NCBI RefSeq assembly: GCF_013337285.1
Contig: NZ_SUPW01000005.1
Coordinates: 310,001 to 374,000 of the forward strand
Direction: 5' to 3'
DNA length: 64,000 nt
DNA from: Agrobacterium tumefaciens
GTDB lineage: Bacteria > Pseudomonadota > Alphaproteobacteria > Rhizobiales > Rhizobiaceae
A program made the position numbers and the translations under genes. Below are positions 40,191-49,136 of this stretch, piece by piece. A model generated the notes under the pieces. That model saw only the letters and a program-made list of their open reading frames with translations, was not told where the DNA came from and made no database searches. Numbering within the stretch: position 1 is the first letter of the stretch; the number at the start of each line of letters is the position of its first letter.

Positions 40191-41702
40191 TCAGTCGTTG
40201 AATTCCATGCCCATACGGACACACCAGTCTCGAAGAGGCGCAAGTTCCGGATGCGAAAGCGCTGCGGCAAGATAGCGGAACGTCCTCGGCATATGTTTCA
40301 TATAACCGGGTTTTTTATCCCGTTCCAACAGTCTCACCCAGATACCGGCAAGCTTGCAATTGCGCTGCGCCGACATGATGGCGAAAGCCTTGAGGAAAGC
40401 GGTCTCATCGAAAGAAGACTTTACTCTTCTGCACTCAAGATAGTGCGAAAACAGACGCGCCTGCAGTTCGGGCTCAATGGTAACCCGGGCATCCTGCACG
40501 ATGGAGGCGAGGTCATAAGCGGTCGGGCCGATCATCGCGTCCTGAAAATCGATCAGACCGACCTGCCAGATGCCGCTATTCTGCGCCTGCCAGAGAAGGT
40601 TGGGCGAGTGGAAATCGCGCAGCAGGAGCCCTGTTTCACAATCAGCGAGCGAGTCGATCAGACTATCCCACAGGGCGTCATAGTCGCTCTTCTCGCTATC
40701 GGTGAGCGGCTTACCGCGTTTGTGGGGAAGATACCAATCCGCCAGCAGCGAGACTTCGATCTTCATCGCCTTCCGGTCGAAGGGGGGAACCTCATAGGTG
40801 CCGCCGTCAATCACCGGCAGCAGGTCGGGTCGGGGGGTCCGATGAAGGGCTGCGAGGCAGGCGACGCTCTGCAGATAACGTTCTTCTATCGGCGTTCCGT
40901 CCGGCGCAAGCACCCCGTCGCGCCCCAAATCCTCCAGCAGGAGAATACCCTGATCGATATCCGCTGCCAGAAGCTCCGGCGCGCAAAAGCCGCTGTTTCG
41001 CAGATACTCGCCGATCGCCACGAACGAGCGCGCATCCTGGGCCAGATGGGCTATTTCCGCATAGGTTTTGCCATCGGCAATGATCGCGCCTCTCAAGGGG
41101 CGTCGCCAGTCCATCAGGATAAGGTCCGGACCAGTCGTGGAAACGGTCTCGTAAGCGCGTGTGGAAGCGTCACCGCTCAGAAAACGGCGGGTCGCATCGC
41201 CCCTGCCATTTTTTGTGAGGAATTCGCGAATGGCGAAAACACGCTCAAGCCGCGTTTTCAGTGGTGCCGGAGCCTCGATGGAGGCCAGCCGCCCCTCACC
41301 GGAATGCGTCAGCCGGAGCGTGACGGTCTGGTCCGGTGGCAGAATCTCGGCGGCGATGTCCGGCCACTCGATCAGGCAGATGCCGTCCTCCAGCATCTCG
41401 TCAATGCCGAGCTCGTCCAGTTCGGAAACGTCTGAAAGACGGTAAAGATCGAGATGGGCGACGGGAATGCGGGCGGCATAGGTCTGGATGATCGTGAAGG
41501 TGGGGCTTGGAACCTCGAGATCGGGTTCATCCGCCATCGCCCGGATGAAGGCGCGGGCGAGTGTCGATTTGCCGGCGCCGAGATCGCCGATAAGCGCCAG
41601 ACAATCGCCGGGTTTCAATGCCAGCGCGAGGTCTTCACCGAGCCTGATGGTATCTTTTTCTCCCTCAAGGGAAATAGTGATCGGCAAGGCGTCTTCGCTC
41701 AT
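40191..41702 (-). CDS. tsaE: TsaE / AmgK-like phosphotransferase fusion
   Basis: 503 residues, two domains. Residues 1-150 are TsaE, the ATPase of the t6A37 tRNA-modification complex, with Walker A GDLGAGKST (39-47) and HLDLYRL. Residues 165-503 are an aminoglycoside-phosphotransferase-like kinase with catalytic loop LRDFHSPNLLW (D363) and metal motif GLIDFQDA (D385). The kinase half resembles AmgK, which makes the alpha-1-phosphates of MurNAc and GlcNAc. Such fusions are known in Alphaproteobacteria. It overlaps divL by 4 bp and precedes the murU-like gene by 16 bp. Confidence 0.9.
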   Translation of the reverse strand: MSEDALPITISLEGEKDTIRLGEDLALALKPGDCLALIGDLGAGKSTLARAFIRAMADEPDLEVPSPTFTIIQTYAARIPVAHLDLYRLSDVSELDELGIDEMLEDGICLIEWPDIAAEILPPDQTVTLRLTHSGEGRLASIEAPAPLKTRLERVFAIREFLTKNGRGDATRRFLSGDASTRAYETVSTTGPDLILMDWRRPLRGAIIADGKTYAEIAHLAQDARSFVAIGEYLRNSGFCAPELLAADIDQGILLLEDLGRDGVLAPDGTPIEERYLQSVACLAALHRTPRPDLLPVIDGGTYEVPPFDRKAMKIEVSLLADWYLPHKRGKPLTDSEKSDYDALWDSLIDSLADCETGLLLRDFHSPNLLWQAQNSGIWQVGLIDFQDAMIGPTAYDLASIVQDARVTIEPELQARLFSHYLECRRVKSSFDETAFLKAFAIMSAQRNCKLAGIWVRLLERDKKPGYMKHMPRTFRYLAAALSHPELAPLRDWCVRMGMEFND

Positions 41703-44284
41703 TCTGCGGCGATGGAATGCGGGCGCGCGCCGGAAGGAATGCGGCAGGTGACGACGGTGCCGTTGCCGGGCCGGCTGTCGATGCTGACCGTGCCGTGATG
41801 GAGGCTGACAAAGCTTTCGACGATGGAAAGGCCAAGCCCCGCGCCGGTTTGCCGCCCGCCATTGCCGCGCGTCTCGAAGCGGTCGAAGACGGTTTTCAGC
41901 ATATCTTCGGGAATGCCAGGCCCTTTATCCGCCACCGAGAACAGGAAATCGCCTTCACTACGCTGGCACGACAGTTCAACGGCGGAGCCTTCAGGCGCGA
42001 AATTGATCGCATTGGTCAGGAGCTTGATGAGGATCTGCTTCAGGCGCTGGTGATCTGCCACCAGGCTACCGAGATGGGCCGGCGCGACGATTTCAAGCGA
42101 AATGCCGCTCTCCTGCAGCCGGTCGGCGATCTGCATCGAGACGTCTTCGAGCAATTCGTTCAGATCATTGTCCGAATAATTCAGCTGCATGATGCCGGCA
42201 TCGACGGTCGCAAGATCGAGAATATCGTTGACGATGGTCAAAAGTACTGAGGACGAGGTGGAAATATGGTCGAGATATTCCGCCTGCCGGTCCGTCAATT
42301 GTCCAATGCCGGGCGTCTTCAGGAGATCGGTGAAGCCGATAATATTCGTCAGCGGCGAGCGCAATTCGTAGGAAACATGCTGCACGAAATCGTTCTTCAG
42401 CTCGTCGGCCTTCAGAAGTGCGTCGTTCTTTTCCTTGAGCGCCCGTTCCGCCCGCACGCTGTCGGTCATGTTGACGAAGGTCAGCATGGTCTGCGCATCC
42501 GGCAGCGGAATGATGGCGAAATCGAGTACGAGACCGGAGAGCAGTTCGAGCGTGCCCTGTTTGGACGGGCGCTCATCATCGAAGCTGGTAATGAACTGGC
42601 TGAAGGCGCGCCAGCCATCTGGCCTGTCATAGGATTGTGTGCAGGCGGTTTCGATGGCACGGATGTGGGTGCCTGTTTCCGCCTGCTCGGAGGTTACACC
42701 CCAGAGCGCCCGGAATGCCGGGTTGGACAGGCGAATGCGGCCATCCGCACCGAACACGGCGACACCTTCGGCCAGATGGTCGATGGTTTCGCCCTGTACC
42801 TTCACCAGCGTGTTGTAGCGCATCTGCAGGTCGACCTGTTCGGTCAGGTTTTCAAAAACCCAGGTCGCGCCACCCTGCGGATGGGCCGTCGCGATTACCC
42901 GCAGCGTCTGTCCATTCGGCAGGTGCCAGAGATCGGTCTTGGTATCGAGCGAACGGTAAACGGCGAGCGCCGTTTCCTTCCAGTTCTTCCAGTTCAGCTG
43001 CTCGGGCAATTTGCCGGCGGTGCGCAGTCTGTCGAGAAGCTCGGAATTATCCGGACCGGATTCGAGGAAAACCAGATCGAAACCCCAAAGGGTCGCAAAA
43101 GCCTGATTGTAGAATTGCAGCCGCTGCCGACCGTCGAAAATGGCGACGGGCGTCGCCAGATGATCCAGCGTTTCGGCATGACTCTTGAGAACCCGCTTGA
43201 GTTCCTCGCTGATGGTTTCCGTCTCGGTGGCATCGATGGCCATGCCGGCCGAACCAGCCGCTGTCTTGATATCCACGACGTCGAAGAAGGTGCGGTTGCC
43301 GGAAACCACAGTCGAAATGCGGTCATGATAGGGTGATTCCGGCGTCGCGGCCGCGCGTATCTTCTGCCGGGTAACGGTGTTCAGCAGCTCGCGTTTTTCA
43401 TGAACGGCCTGTTCGGCATCGCGGGCATCCACGGCCTGCGCATAGGCATGGTTGACCCAGGTCAGCTCACCTTCGCCATTGCGGCGCCAGACCGGCTGCT
43501 CGATGGAATCCAGAAGGTCCTGAAACGTTGAGACCGAGGCGATCAGACGCTCCCGCTCCACCTGCAATTCAGCAAGTTCGGCACGCAGATTATTAAGCGC
43601 GACGAAACGCGCAAATGCGTTGCCACCGGAAACCCGGCCTTGAACTTCAATGACTTCTCCGCGCTGCGTCTCGATGGTCAGATCGAAACTCTGCGCGTTG
43701 CTGCGAAGTTTTTCGAGGGATTTTTCAAGCTGGCTCGCAGAGGACGGTTTCAGCCAGCGCCCGAAGGCCAGAAAATCATGATCCGCCTGCGGCGCACCGG
43801 TCTCCACGGGCAATTGTCCCAGAAATTCGGGCCGCTTGTCGGCGCCGTCCCAGATAACGATGCGTCGGCCCTTGTCGGAAATCAGCGCCTCATATTTGGC
43901 GATCTTGTGGTGGGTTTCGGCAAGCGCCTTGCGGAATTCGCTGCTTTCAGATTCGATGTTGCCCCGCTGGCGCACCAGCCACACGACGGAAAACAGCGTT
44001 GCCGAAAGCATGCCGACAAAGAGCGAATAGGTGATTGTTTCACCGGAGGAGAACAGCCGCGCACCAGTTTTTGCCACAAGGCCGTCCTGCGCCAGCGCAA
44101 CACTTGCCGAGCCGGCAAGGATCGTCCCCGACATCAGCACGGGAAGTCGCGAAAAACCTGTCCGGACCGCGCTGATCGCCAGCCGGCAATGCGCCAGAAC
44201 CTGCGCGCTCAATGCCACGCCAGCTTGCGTGTTTTCAACGCGTTGAACTGTCTGCTCGCGCAGATCCGAATTGTGAACCGTCAT
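41699..44284 (-). CDS. divL: DivL-type PAS sensor pseudokinase (tyrosine at the phosphoacceptor position)
   Basis: 861 residues. Two hydrophobic segments (48-65 and 84-104) anchor it. PAS-like regions lie at about 255-340, 370-430 and 495-600. The dimerisation helix reads FVQHVSYELRSPL: Y639 stands where the phospho-histidine of kinases lies (SHELRTP). An ATPase domain follows with an N-box and GPGIPEDML and GAGLGLSIV. A tyrosine here is the hallmark of Caulobacter DivL, which controls CckA and so CtrA in the cell cycle. The neighbours (TsaE-kinase, murU-like, addB, addA) fit the DivL neighbourhood as I recall it. Confidence 0.88.
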   Translation of the reverse strand: MTVHNSDLREQTVQRVENTQAGVALSAQVLAHCRLAISAVRTGFSRLPVLMSGTILAGSASVALAQDGLVAKTGARLFSSGETITYSLFVGMLSATLFSVVWLVRQRGNIESESSEFRKALAETHHKIAKYEALISDKGRRIVIWDGADKRPEFLGQLPVETGAPQADHDFLAFGRWLKPSSASQLEKSLEKLRSNAQSFDLTIETQRGEVIEVQGRVSGGNAFARFVALNNLRAELAELQVERERLIASVSTFQDLLDSIEQPVWRRNGEGELTWVNHAYAQAVDARDAEQAVHEKRELLNTVTRQKIRAAATPESPYHDRISTVVSGNRTFFDVVDIKTAAGSAGMAIDATETETISEELKRVLKSHAETLDHLATPVAIFDGRQRLQFYNQAFATLWGFDLVFLESGPDNSELLDRLRTAGKLPEQLNWKNWKETALAVYRSLDTKTDLWHLPNGQTLRVIATAHPQGGATWVFENLTEQVDLQMRYNTLVKVQGETIDHLAEGVAVFGADGRIRLSNPAFRALWGVTSEQAETGTHIRAIETACTQSYDRPDGWRAFSQFITSFDDERPSKQGTLELLSGLVLDFAIIPLPDAQTMLTFVNMTDSVRAERALKEKNDALLKADELKNDFVQHVSYELRSPLTNIIGFTDLLKTPGIGQLTDRQAEYLDHISTSSSVLLTIVNDILDLATVDAGIMQLNYSDNDLNELLEDVSMQIADRLQESGISLEIVAPAHLGSLVADHQRLKQILIKLLTNAINFAPEGSAVELSCQRSEGDFLFSVADKGPGIPEDMLKTVFDRFETRGNGGRQTGAGLGLSIVESFVSLHHGTVSIDSRPGNGTVVTCRIPSGARPHSIAAE

Positions 44285-44415
44285 CCCCGGTCTGTCTCCG
44301 TCCTATGTGCCGCATCTTCGACAAGACATCCCATTTCGTCCCCGCCGCCCTTTGGCGTGTCCGAATCAAGTCTGACGACAATACCGCCTTCATAAATCTG
44401 CGGAAAGGGAGTGCG

Positions 44416-44455
44416 CAAAAAAGATGCCGCACGCTTTGTCAAGCGCGCGGCATCT
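44416..44455 (-). terminator. ahcY terminator
   Basis: AGATGCCGC (44422-44430) pairs with GCGGCATCT (44447-44455). Inside, CGCTT and AAGCG pair around TGTC, separated by one mismatch. On the minus strand a TTTTTT tract follows directly. Confidence 0.85.
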
Positions 44456-44492
44456 AGATATTGTGTAATTTCAGTGGATATTAACTATGATA

Positions 44493-45893
44493 TTAATATC
44501 TGTAGTGTTCAGGCTTGAACGGACCCTGCTTGGAGATGCCGATATAATCCGACTGCATGTCGGAAAGTTCTGTTAGCCGAACACCGAGCTTCTCGAGATG
44601 AAGGCGCGCAACCTTCTCGTCGAGGTGCTTCGGCAGCACGTAAACTTCGTTCTTGTATTCGCCCTGCTTGGTGAAGAGCTCGATCTGGCCCAGCACCTGA
44701 TTGGTGAAGGACGCAGACATGACGAAGGACGGGTGGCCGGTGGCATTGCCGAGGTTCAGCAGGCGGCCTTCGGACAGAAGGATGATGCGGTTGCCCTTCG
44801 GGAACTCGATCATGTCGACCTGCGGCTTGATGTTCGTCCACTTCAGGTTACGCAGCGAGGCGACCTGAATTTCATTGTCGAAATGGCCGATATTGCCAAC
44901 GATGGCCATGTCCTTCATCTCGCGCATATGCTCGATGCGGATCACGTCCTTATTGCCGGTGGTGGTGATGAAGATGTCGGCGGAAGAGATGACATCTTCC
45001 AGACGAACGACTTCAAAACCGTCCATGGCGGCCTGCAGCGCGCAGATCGGGTCGATTTCGGTAACCTTCACACGGGCGCCGGCGCCCTGCAGCGAGGCGG
45101 CAGAGCCCTTGCCAACGTCGCCGTAACCGCAGACGACGGCGACCTTGCCGGCCATCATCACGTCGGTTGCGCGGCGAATGCCGTCCACCAGCGATTCCTT
45201 GCAGCCGTATTTGTTGTCGAACTTCGACTTGGTCACGCTGTCATTGACGTTGATCGCCGGGAAGGGCAGCAGGCCCTTCTTGCTGAGATCGTAAAGACGG
45301 TGAACGCCGGTGGTGGTTTCTTCCGTGACACCCTTAAGCGCGTCGCGCTGCTTGGTGAACCAGCCGGGAGAAGCCTTCAGACGCTTGTTGATCTGCGCGA
45401 AAAGAATTTCTTCTTCTTCAGAGCCGGGGTTGGACAAAACGTCCTCACCGGCTTCGGCGCGCGCGCCAAGCAGGATGTACATGGTGGCATCGCCGCCATC
45501 GTCGAGGATCATGTTCGAGAGGCCGCCATCGGTCCACTGGAAAATCTTGTCGGTATATTCCCAATATTCCGTCAGTGTTTCGCCCTTGACGGCGAAGACC
45601 GGAATGCCGGCTGCCGCAATGGCCGCTGCCGCATGATCCTGCGTCGAGAAGATGTTGCAGGAGGCCCAGCGAACGTCCGCGCCGAGTTCCTTCAGCGTTT
45701 CGATGAGAACGCCGGTCTGGATCGTCATGTGAAGGGAGCCGGTGATACGTGCGCCCTTGAGCGGCTTGCTTTCGCCAAACTCCTTGCGGCAGGACATCAG
45801 GCCGGGCATTTCGGTTTCGGCGATGTCCAGCTCCTTGCGGCCGAATGCGGCAAGGTTGATGTCGGCGACGATGTAGTCCTTCTCAAGGCTCAT
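44493..45893 (-). CDS. ahcY: S-adenosylhomocysteine hydrolase AhcY
   Basis: 466 residues, the usual length for the bacterial enzyme. The N-terminal [15 protein letters not shown], the NAD-binding [10 protein letters not shown] and the C-terminal end KPEHYRY are all family features. It splits SAH to adenosine and homocysteine and so keeps methyltransferases active. The 128-bp upstream region holds a strong inverted repeat likely to regulate it. GGAG precedes the ATG. Confidence 0.98.
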   Translation of the reverse strand: MSLEKDYIVADINLAAFGRKELDIAETEMPGLMSCRKEFGESKPLKGARITGSLHMTIQTGVLIETLKELGADVRWASCNIFSTQDHAAAAIAAAGIPVFAVKGETLTEYWEYTDKIFQWTDGGLSNMILDDGGDATMYILLGARAEAGEDVLSNPGSEEEEILFAQINKRLKASPGWFTKQRDALKGVTEETTTGVHRLYDLSKKGLLPFPAINVNDSVTKSKFDNKYGCKESLVDGIRRATDVMMAGKVAVVCGYGDVGKGSAASLQGAGARVKVTEIDPICALQAAMDGFEVVRLEDVISSADIFITTTGNKDVIRIEHMREMKDMAIVGNIGHFDNEIQVASLRNLKWTNIKPQVDMIEFPKGNRIILLSEGRLLNLGNATGHPSFVMSASFTNQVLGQIELFTKQGEYKNEVYVLPKHLDEKVARLHLEKLGVRLTELSDMQSDYIGISKQGPFKPEHYRY

Positions 45894-45983
45894 GAAGTTC
45901 TCCAGATCAGAAATGCCGCGCCTGTTGGCCCGGCTTTTAAACGTAGCAGCGGTTTAGCAGGCCACAAACGATCTGGCAATGAT

Positions 45984-46010
45984 GATATAAAGAGGTCTTT
46001 ATGTCTTTAT
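45984..46010 (-). promoter_or_regulatory. Three-half-site ATAAAGA operator upstream of ahcY
   Basis: On the plus strand ATAAAGA (45987-45993) and TCTTTAT (45996-46002) form a perfect 7-bp inverted repeat with a 2-bp spacer; a third copy TCTTTAT follows at 46004-46010. It lies about 100 bp before the ahcY ATG. The form suits an ArsR- or MetR-type repressor of methyl-cycle genes; the SAH-responsive ArsR regulator SahR is one candidate. Confidence 0.6.
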
Positions 46011-46021
46011 ATGTCGCCGGC

Positions 46022-46312
46022 TCAGGCTTCTTCGCCGAAGCGGTCGGCCACCAGAGCTTCCAGTGCGGCCAGCGCCTCCACGGCCTGGTTGCCGCTTGCT
46101 TCGACATAAACGCTGCAGCCGGGGCTGGCCGCCAGCATCATCAGCCCCATGATGGAGGTGCCGCCGACGGTCATGCCGTCCTTGGAAACCGTGATCGTCG
46201 CGTCGAACCCCTCGACCATCTGCACGAATTTCGCAGATGCCCGAGCGTGGAGACCGCGCTTGTTGATGATCGGCAATTCCCGGGAGAGAGGCGACATGGG
46301 CTGATTTCTCAC
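46022..46312 (-). CDS. ptsH: HPr-family phosphocarrier
   Basis: 96 residues. H22 in NKRGLHARASA is the PEP-derived phosphorylation site. S53 in GGTSIMGLMML is the regulatory serine that HprK can phosphorylate. Rhizobia lack a full sugar PTS; this HPr belongs to the regulatory PTS with EI-Ntr, EIIA-Ntr and EIIA-Man. It overlaps the EIIA gene by 4 bp. Confidence 0.95.
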   Translation of the reverse strand: MRNQPMSPLSRELPIINKRGLHARASAKFVQMVEGFDATITVSKDGMTVGGTSIMGLMMLAASPGCSVYVEASGNQAVEALAALEALVADRFGEEA

Positions 46313-46710
46313 TTGCCGCTTAAAACGCGGCTGGCGACGTTGATATATTTGCGGCCGGCATCGGATGCATCCTGCAGGGCTTTGTCCATGTTGTCTTCGC
46401 TGCGAACGCCGGCAAGCTTGATCAGCATGGGAAGATTGACCCCGGCGATGACTTCGACATTGCCGTTATTCATGACGGAGATTGCAAGATTGGACGGTGT
46501 GCCGCCGAACATGTCCGTCAGGATGATGACACCATTGCCATCATTGGCGCGCGCAACGGCGTCGATGATATCTTGCCGGCGCTGATCCATGTCGTCTTCG
46601 GGACCGATACAAACCGTCTCGATCAATTTCTGGGGACCAACGACATGCTCCAACGCATGGCGAAATTCCTCAGCCAGCTTGCCATGGGTGACAAGCACTA
46701 GTCCGATCAT
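46309..46710 (-). CDS. PTS EIIA component, mannose family
   Basis: 133 residues. It begins MIGLVLVTHGKLAEEF; H9 is the predicted phosphorylation site. The block ILTDMFGGTPSNLA is the family signature. No EIIB or EIIC genes are present, so it is a regulatory, not a transport, component. It sits between hprK (125 bp upstream) and the HPr gene. Confidence 0.93.
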   Translation of the reverse strand: MIGLVLVTHGKLAEEFRHALEHVVGPQKLIETVCIGPEDDMDQRRQDIIDAVARANDGNGVIILTDMFGGTPSNLAISVMNNGNVEVIAGVNLPMLIKLAGVRSEDNMDKALQDASDAGRKYINVASRVLSGK

Positions 46711-46835
46711 GAAATGCTCCCTTGCACACGCACTCTCATTGCCGACTATCGCAACGCGGCAATCCTGTCCATCGGTGGGATTTCATCTTGATGAGGAAAA
46801 TGCGAATCGCAAGCCTAAAATCGCCCGAATCATCG

Positions 46836-47300
46836 TCACTTCACATTCGTTTTAAAAAGATTTTGAGCAAGTGCAGCAAATTTTCCGTAAGGGGTAAGAC
46901 TTGCAAGCGGAATGCGCAGAAGCGGAAGATGTCCTCCGCAGGGCGGCAGAAACGCTTCGTCATCTTCGGGAAGTCTCGGATTTTCCGGTGAAAGAACTGT
47001 CGTCACCGCAAAATGTAGTGTGGCGCTTGCGATGCTGTTGATGGAGATAATGCCGCTACCGCGCAATTCCAGCAATCCGGCGATCGCCGCCGGCCGCTCG
47101 GCGATGATGTTTTCGCCGTCGCGATACACGAAAATCTGATCGTCCGCGATCAGCGCCGCCGGCAATCCGCAGCGTTCAGCCTCGGTCAGAAAGCTGAAGG
47201 CAAGCTCGCTTTTACCGCTGCCGGACGGCCCTGTGAAAAGAATGCCCGTATTTTGAACGACAATGGCGGTGGCGTGCAGGTTGAAGCGTTCAGCGTTCAT
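46836..47300 (-). CDS. hprK: HPr kinase/phosphorylase HprK, short form
   Basis: 154 residues, about half the length of Firmicutes HprK: only the catalytic domain is present. P-loop GPSGSGKS lies at 24-31, ALIADDQIFVYRDG holds the metal ligands, and LELRGSGIISI is the family motif. It phosphorylates HPr on serine. It overlaps chvG by 11 bp, joining the PTS genes to the ChvG-ChvI system, an arrangement shared by many Rhizobiales. Confidence 0.94.
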   Translation of the reverse strand: MNAERFNLHATAIVVQNTGILFTGPSGSGKSELAFSFLTEAERCGLPAALIADDQIFVYRDGENIIAERPAAIAGLLELRGSGIISINSIASATLHFAVTTVLSPENPRLPEDDEAFLPPCGGHLPLLRIPLASLTPYGKFAALAQNLFKTNVK

Positions 47301-49080
47301 GGGCTTCCGCCGCCGGCAGCGACAGGGTGAAGCGCGCGCCGGAAATCACGCCATATTTGTCGACGACATTTTCTGCCCTGAGGCTGCCGCCATGGGCTTC
47401 GGCGATCTGGCGGCTGATGGAAAGGCCGAGACCCGAGTTCTGGCCGAAACCTTCGCTTGCCGGCCGGTCGGTATAGAACCGCTCGAAAATCCGGTCGATA
47501 TCTTCGGCCTGAATGCCAGGCCCGTTGTCTTCCACCTGCACGAGGCAGCGATCCTTGTGGCGGGAAAGGCGTACGGTGATGCGACCGTTATCCTCTGACA
47601 CGAAAGAACGGGCGTTCTCGATCAGATTGGTGACGATCTGGCTGAGGCGAAGGTCGTGGCCATTCACCACGAAAGAGGTTTTGCTTCCGGCCTTGCGGTC
47701 GGCCACATAGTCGATTGCCACGCTTTTCTTCTTGGTGCTGATCTGGCGGGATATGTCCACCAGCCCCTTCATCAGCACATCAAGGTCGAGCGGCTCGGCA
47801 TCGGCGCGCGCCAGTTCGGCGTCGAGCCGCGACGCATCCGAAATGTCGCTGATCAGACGGTCCAGGCGGCGCACATCGTGGAAGATGATCTCGGTCAGCC
47901 GCTGCTTCGACTCTTCAGTTTTCGCGCGCGGCAGGGTTTCCACGGCGCTGCGCAGCGAAGTCAGCGGGTTCTTGAGTTCATGACTGACGTCGGCGGCGAA
48001 GCTTTCGATCGCATCGATACGGTCGTAAAGCGCCGTCGTCATTTCACGCAGGGCAATCGAGAGATTGCCGATTTCATCCTGACGTGCTGAAAAATCCGGT
48101 ATCTCCTCGCGGGTTCGTGCCCCGCGGCGCACGCGGATCGCGGCGGCCGAAAGCCGCCGCAGCGGCGTGGCAATGGTGGAAGACAACAGCAGCGACAGCA
48201 CGATATTGACCAGCGTGGCGATGCCGAACACCCGCATGATGGCAAGGCGCTCCGCATGCACGATCTTGTCGATATCGCCCGCCTGCGTAGAGAGCAGCAG
48301 AACACCGAGTACGGCCCGGAAGCGTTGCACCGGCACGGCGACCGAAACGATGAGTTCGCCCTTTTCGGTGACGCGCACGACGGCGCCGCGCACGCCGGTC
48401 AGGGCATTCATCACTTCCGGATAGATCGAGCCGTCGCCGCCGGGTGCTTCTTTGTATTGCGGCAGGCTGCTTGGTTGCAGCATGCGGTTGAACATGCTGG
48501 TGAACCATTCACCCCAGGTCTGGGTTTCCGGCGTCACCGGCGGCAGATCGAAGCGCAGGACCTGGCCGCGCGAATAAAGATGGCGCGAATCGAGCAGCAG
48601 GTTGGCGTCGGCATCAAACAGCCGCGCGCGGGTGCGTGTGGGCGAAATCAGCCGCCGCAGCACCGGAGCCACCCGTTCCGGATTGATCGGGAAACTCAGG
48701 TCCTCATCATTGGGGGCGGGGGTGATGCTCTGTCCCGCCTGCAATTCGAGAAGCTTTTCCGGGTTGATGGTGATCGAATTGGTATCGACCGAAGCGGAAG
48801 CCGAAATCGCGCCGGCGATGATCTCGCCCTGTGTCAGAAGGCTTTCGACGCGCGCATCGATCAGTCCCTCACGGAACTGGTTGAGATAGAGAATACCGCC
48901 GACCAGAACGACCGTGGCCGCGACATTGAAGAAAAGAATGCGGCGCGTGAGGCTGGAAAACACTGCATTGCCGAAAATGCGCCGGACGATCGTCAGCGGA
49001 TGGATACGATGGCGGCGTTCGCTGCCGCGTTCTTCGGCATCGTCACTATCCGAGACGGTTTCCGGCGTTTTCTTCAGCAC
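47290..49080 (-). CDS. chvG: Sensor histidine kinase ChvG (ExoS)
   Basis: 596 residues. Two membrane helices (about 48-66 and 284-303) enclose a large periplasmic sensor domain. A HAMP region is followed by the H-box FAADVSHELKNPL (H367) and an ATPase domain with VEDNGPGI and GLGLSISRQ. ChvG-ChvI responds to acid and envelope stress; in Agrobacterium it controls virulence and succinoglycan genes and is held off by periplasmic ExoR. It lies 56 bp downstream of chvI. Confidence 0.97.
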   Translation of the reverse strand: MLKKTPETVSDSDDAEERGSERRHRIHPLTIVRRIFGNAVFSSLTRRILFFNVAATVVLVGGILYLNQFREGLIDARVESLLTQGEIIAGAISASASVDTNSITINPEKLLELQAGQSITPAPNDEDLSFPINPERVAPVLRRLISPTRTRARLFDADANLLLDSRHLYSRGQVLRFDLPPVTPETQTWGEWFTSMFNRMLQPSSLPQYKEAPGGDGSIYPEVMNALTGVRGAVVRVTEKGELIVSVAVPVQRFRAVLGVLLLSTQAGDIDKIVHAERLAIMRVFGIATLVNIVLSLLLSSTIATPLRRLSAAAIRVRRGARTREEIPDFSARQDEIGNLSIALREMTTALYDRIDAIESFAADVSHELKNPLTSLRSAVETLPRAKTEESKQRLTEIIFHDVRRLDRLISDISDASRLDAELARADAEPLDLDVLMKGLVDISRQISTKKKSVAIDYVADRKAGSKTSFVVNGHDLRLSQIVTNLIENARSFVSEDNGRITVRLSRHKDRCLVQVEDNGPGIQAEDIDRIFERFYTDRPASEGFGQNSGLGLSISRQIAEAHGGSLRAENVVDKYGVISGARFTLSLPAAEAHER

Positions 49081-49136
49081 GTATTTAAGTCCTCGCCACC
49101 ACTCTTCGGGTGGTTTCTTCCGATTTGCGTGCCGAT

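Noticed and set aside
44476-44495. TTAA-N8-TTAA near the ahcY stop as a CtrA site
   Set aside because: The spacer is eight, not seven, and it lies at the 3' end of a gene before a terminator.
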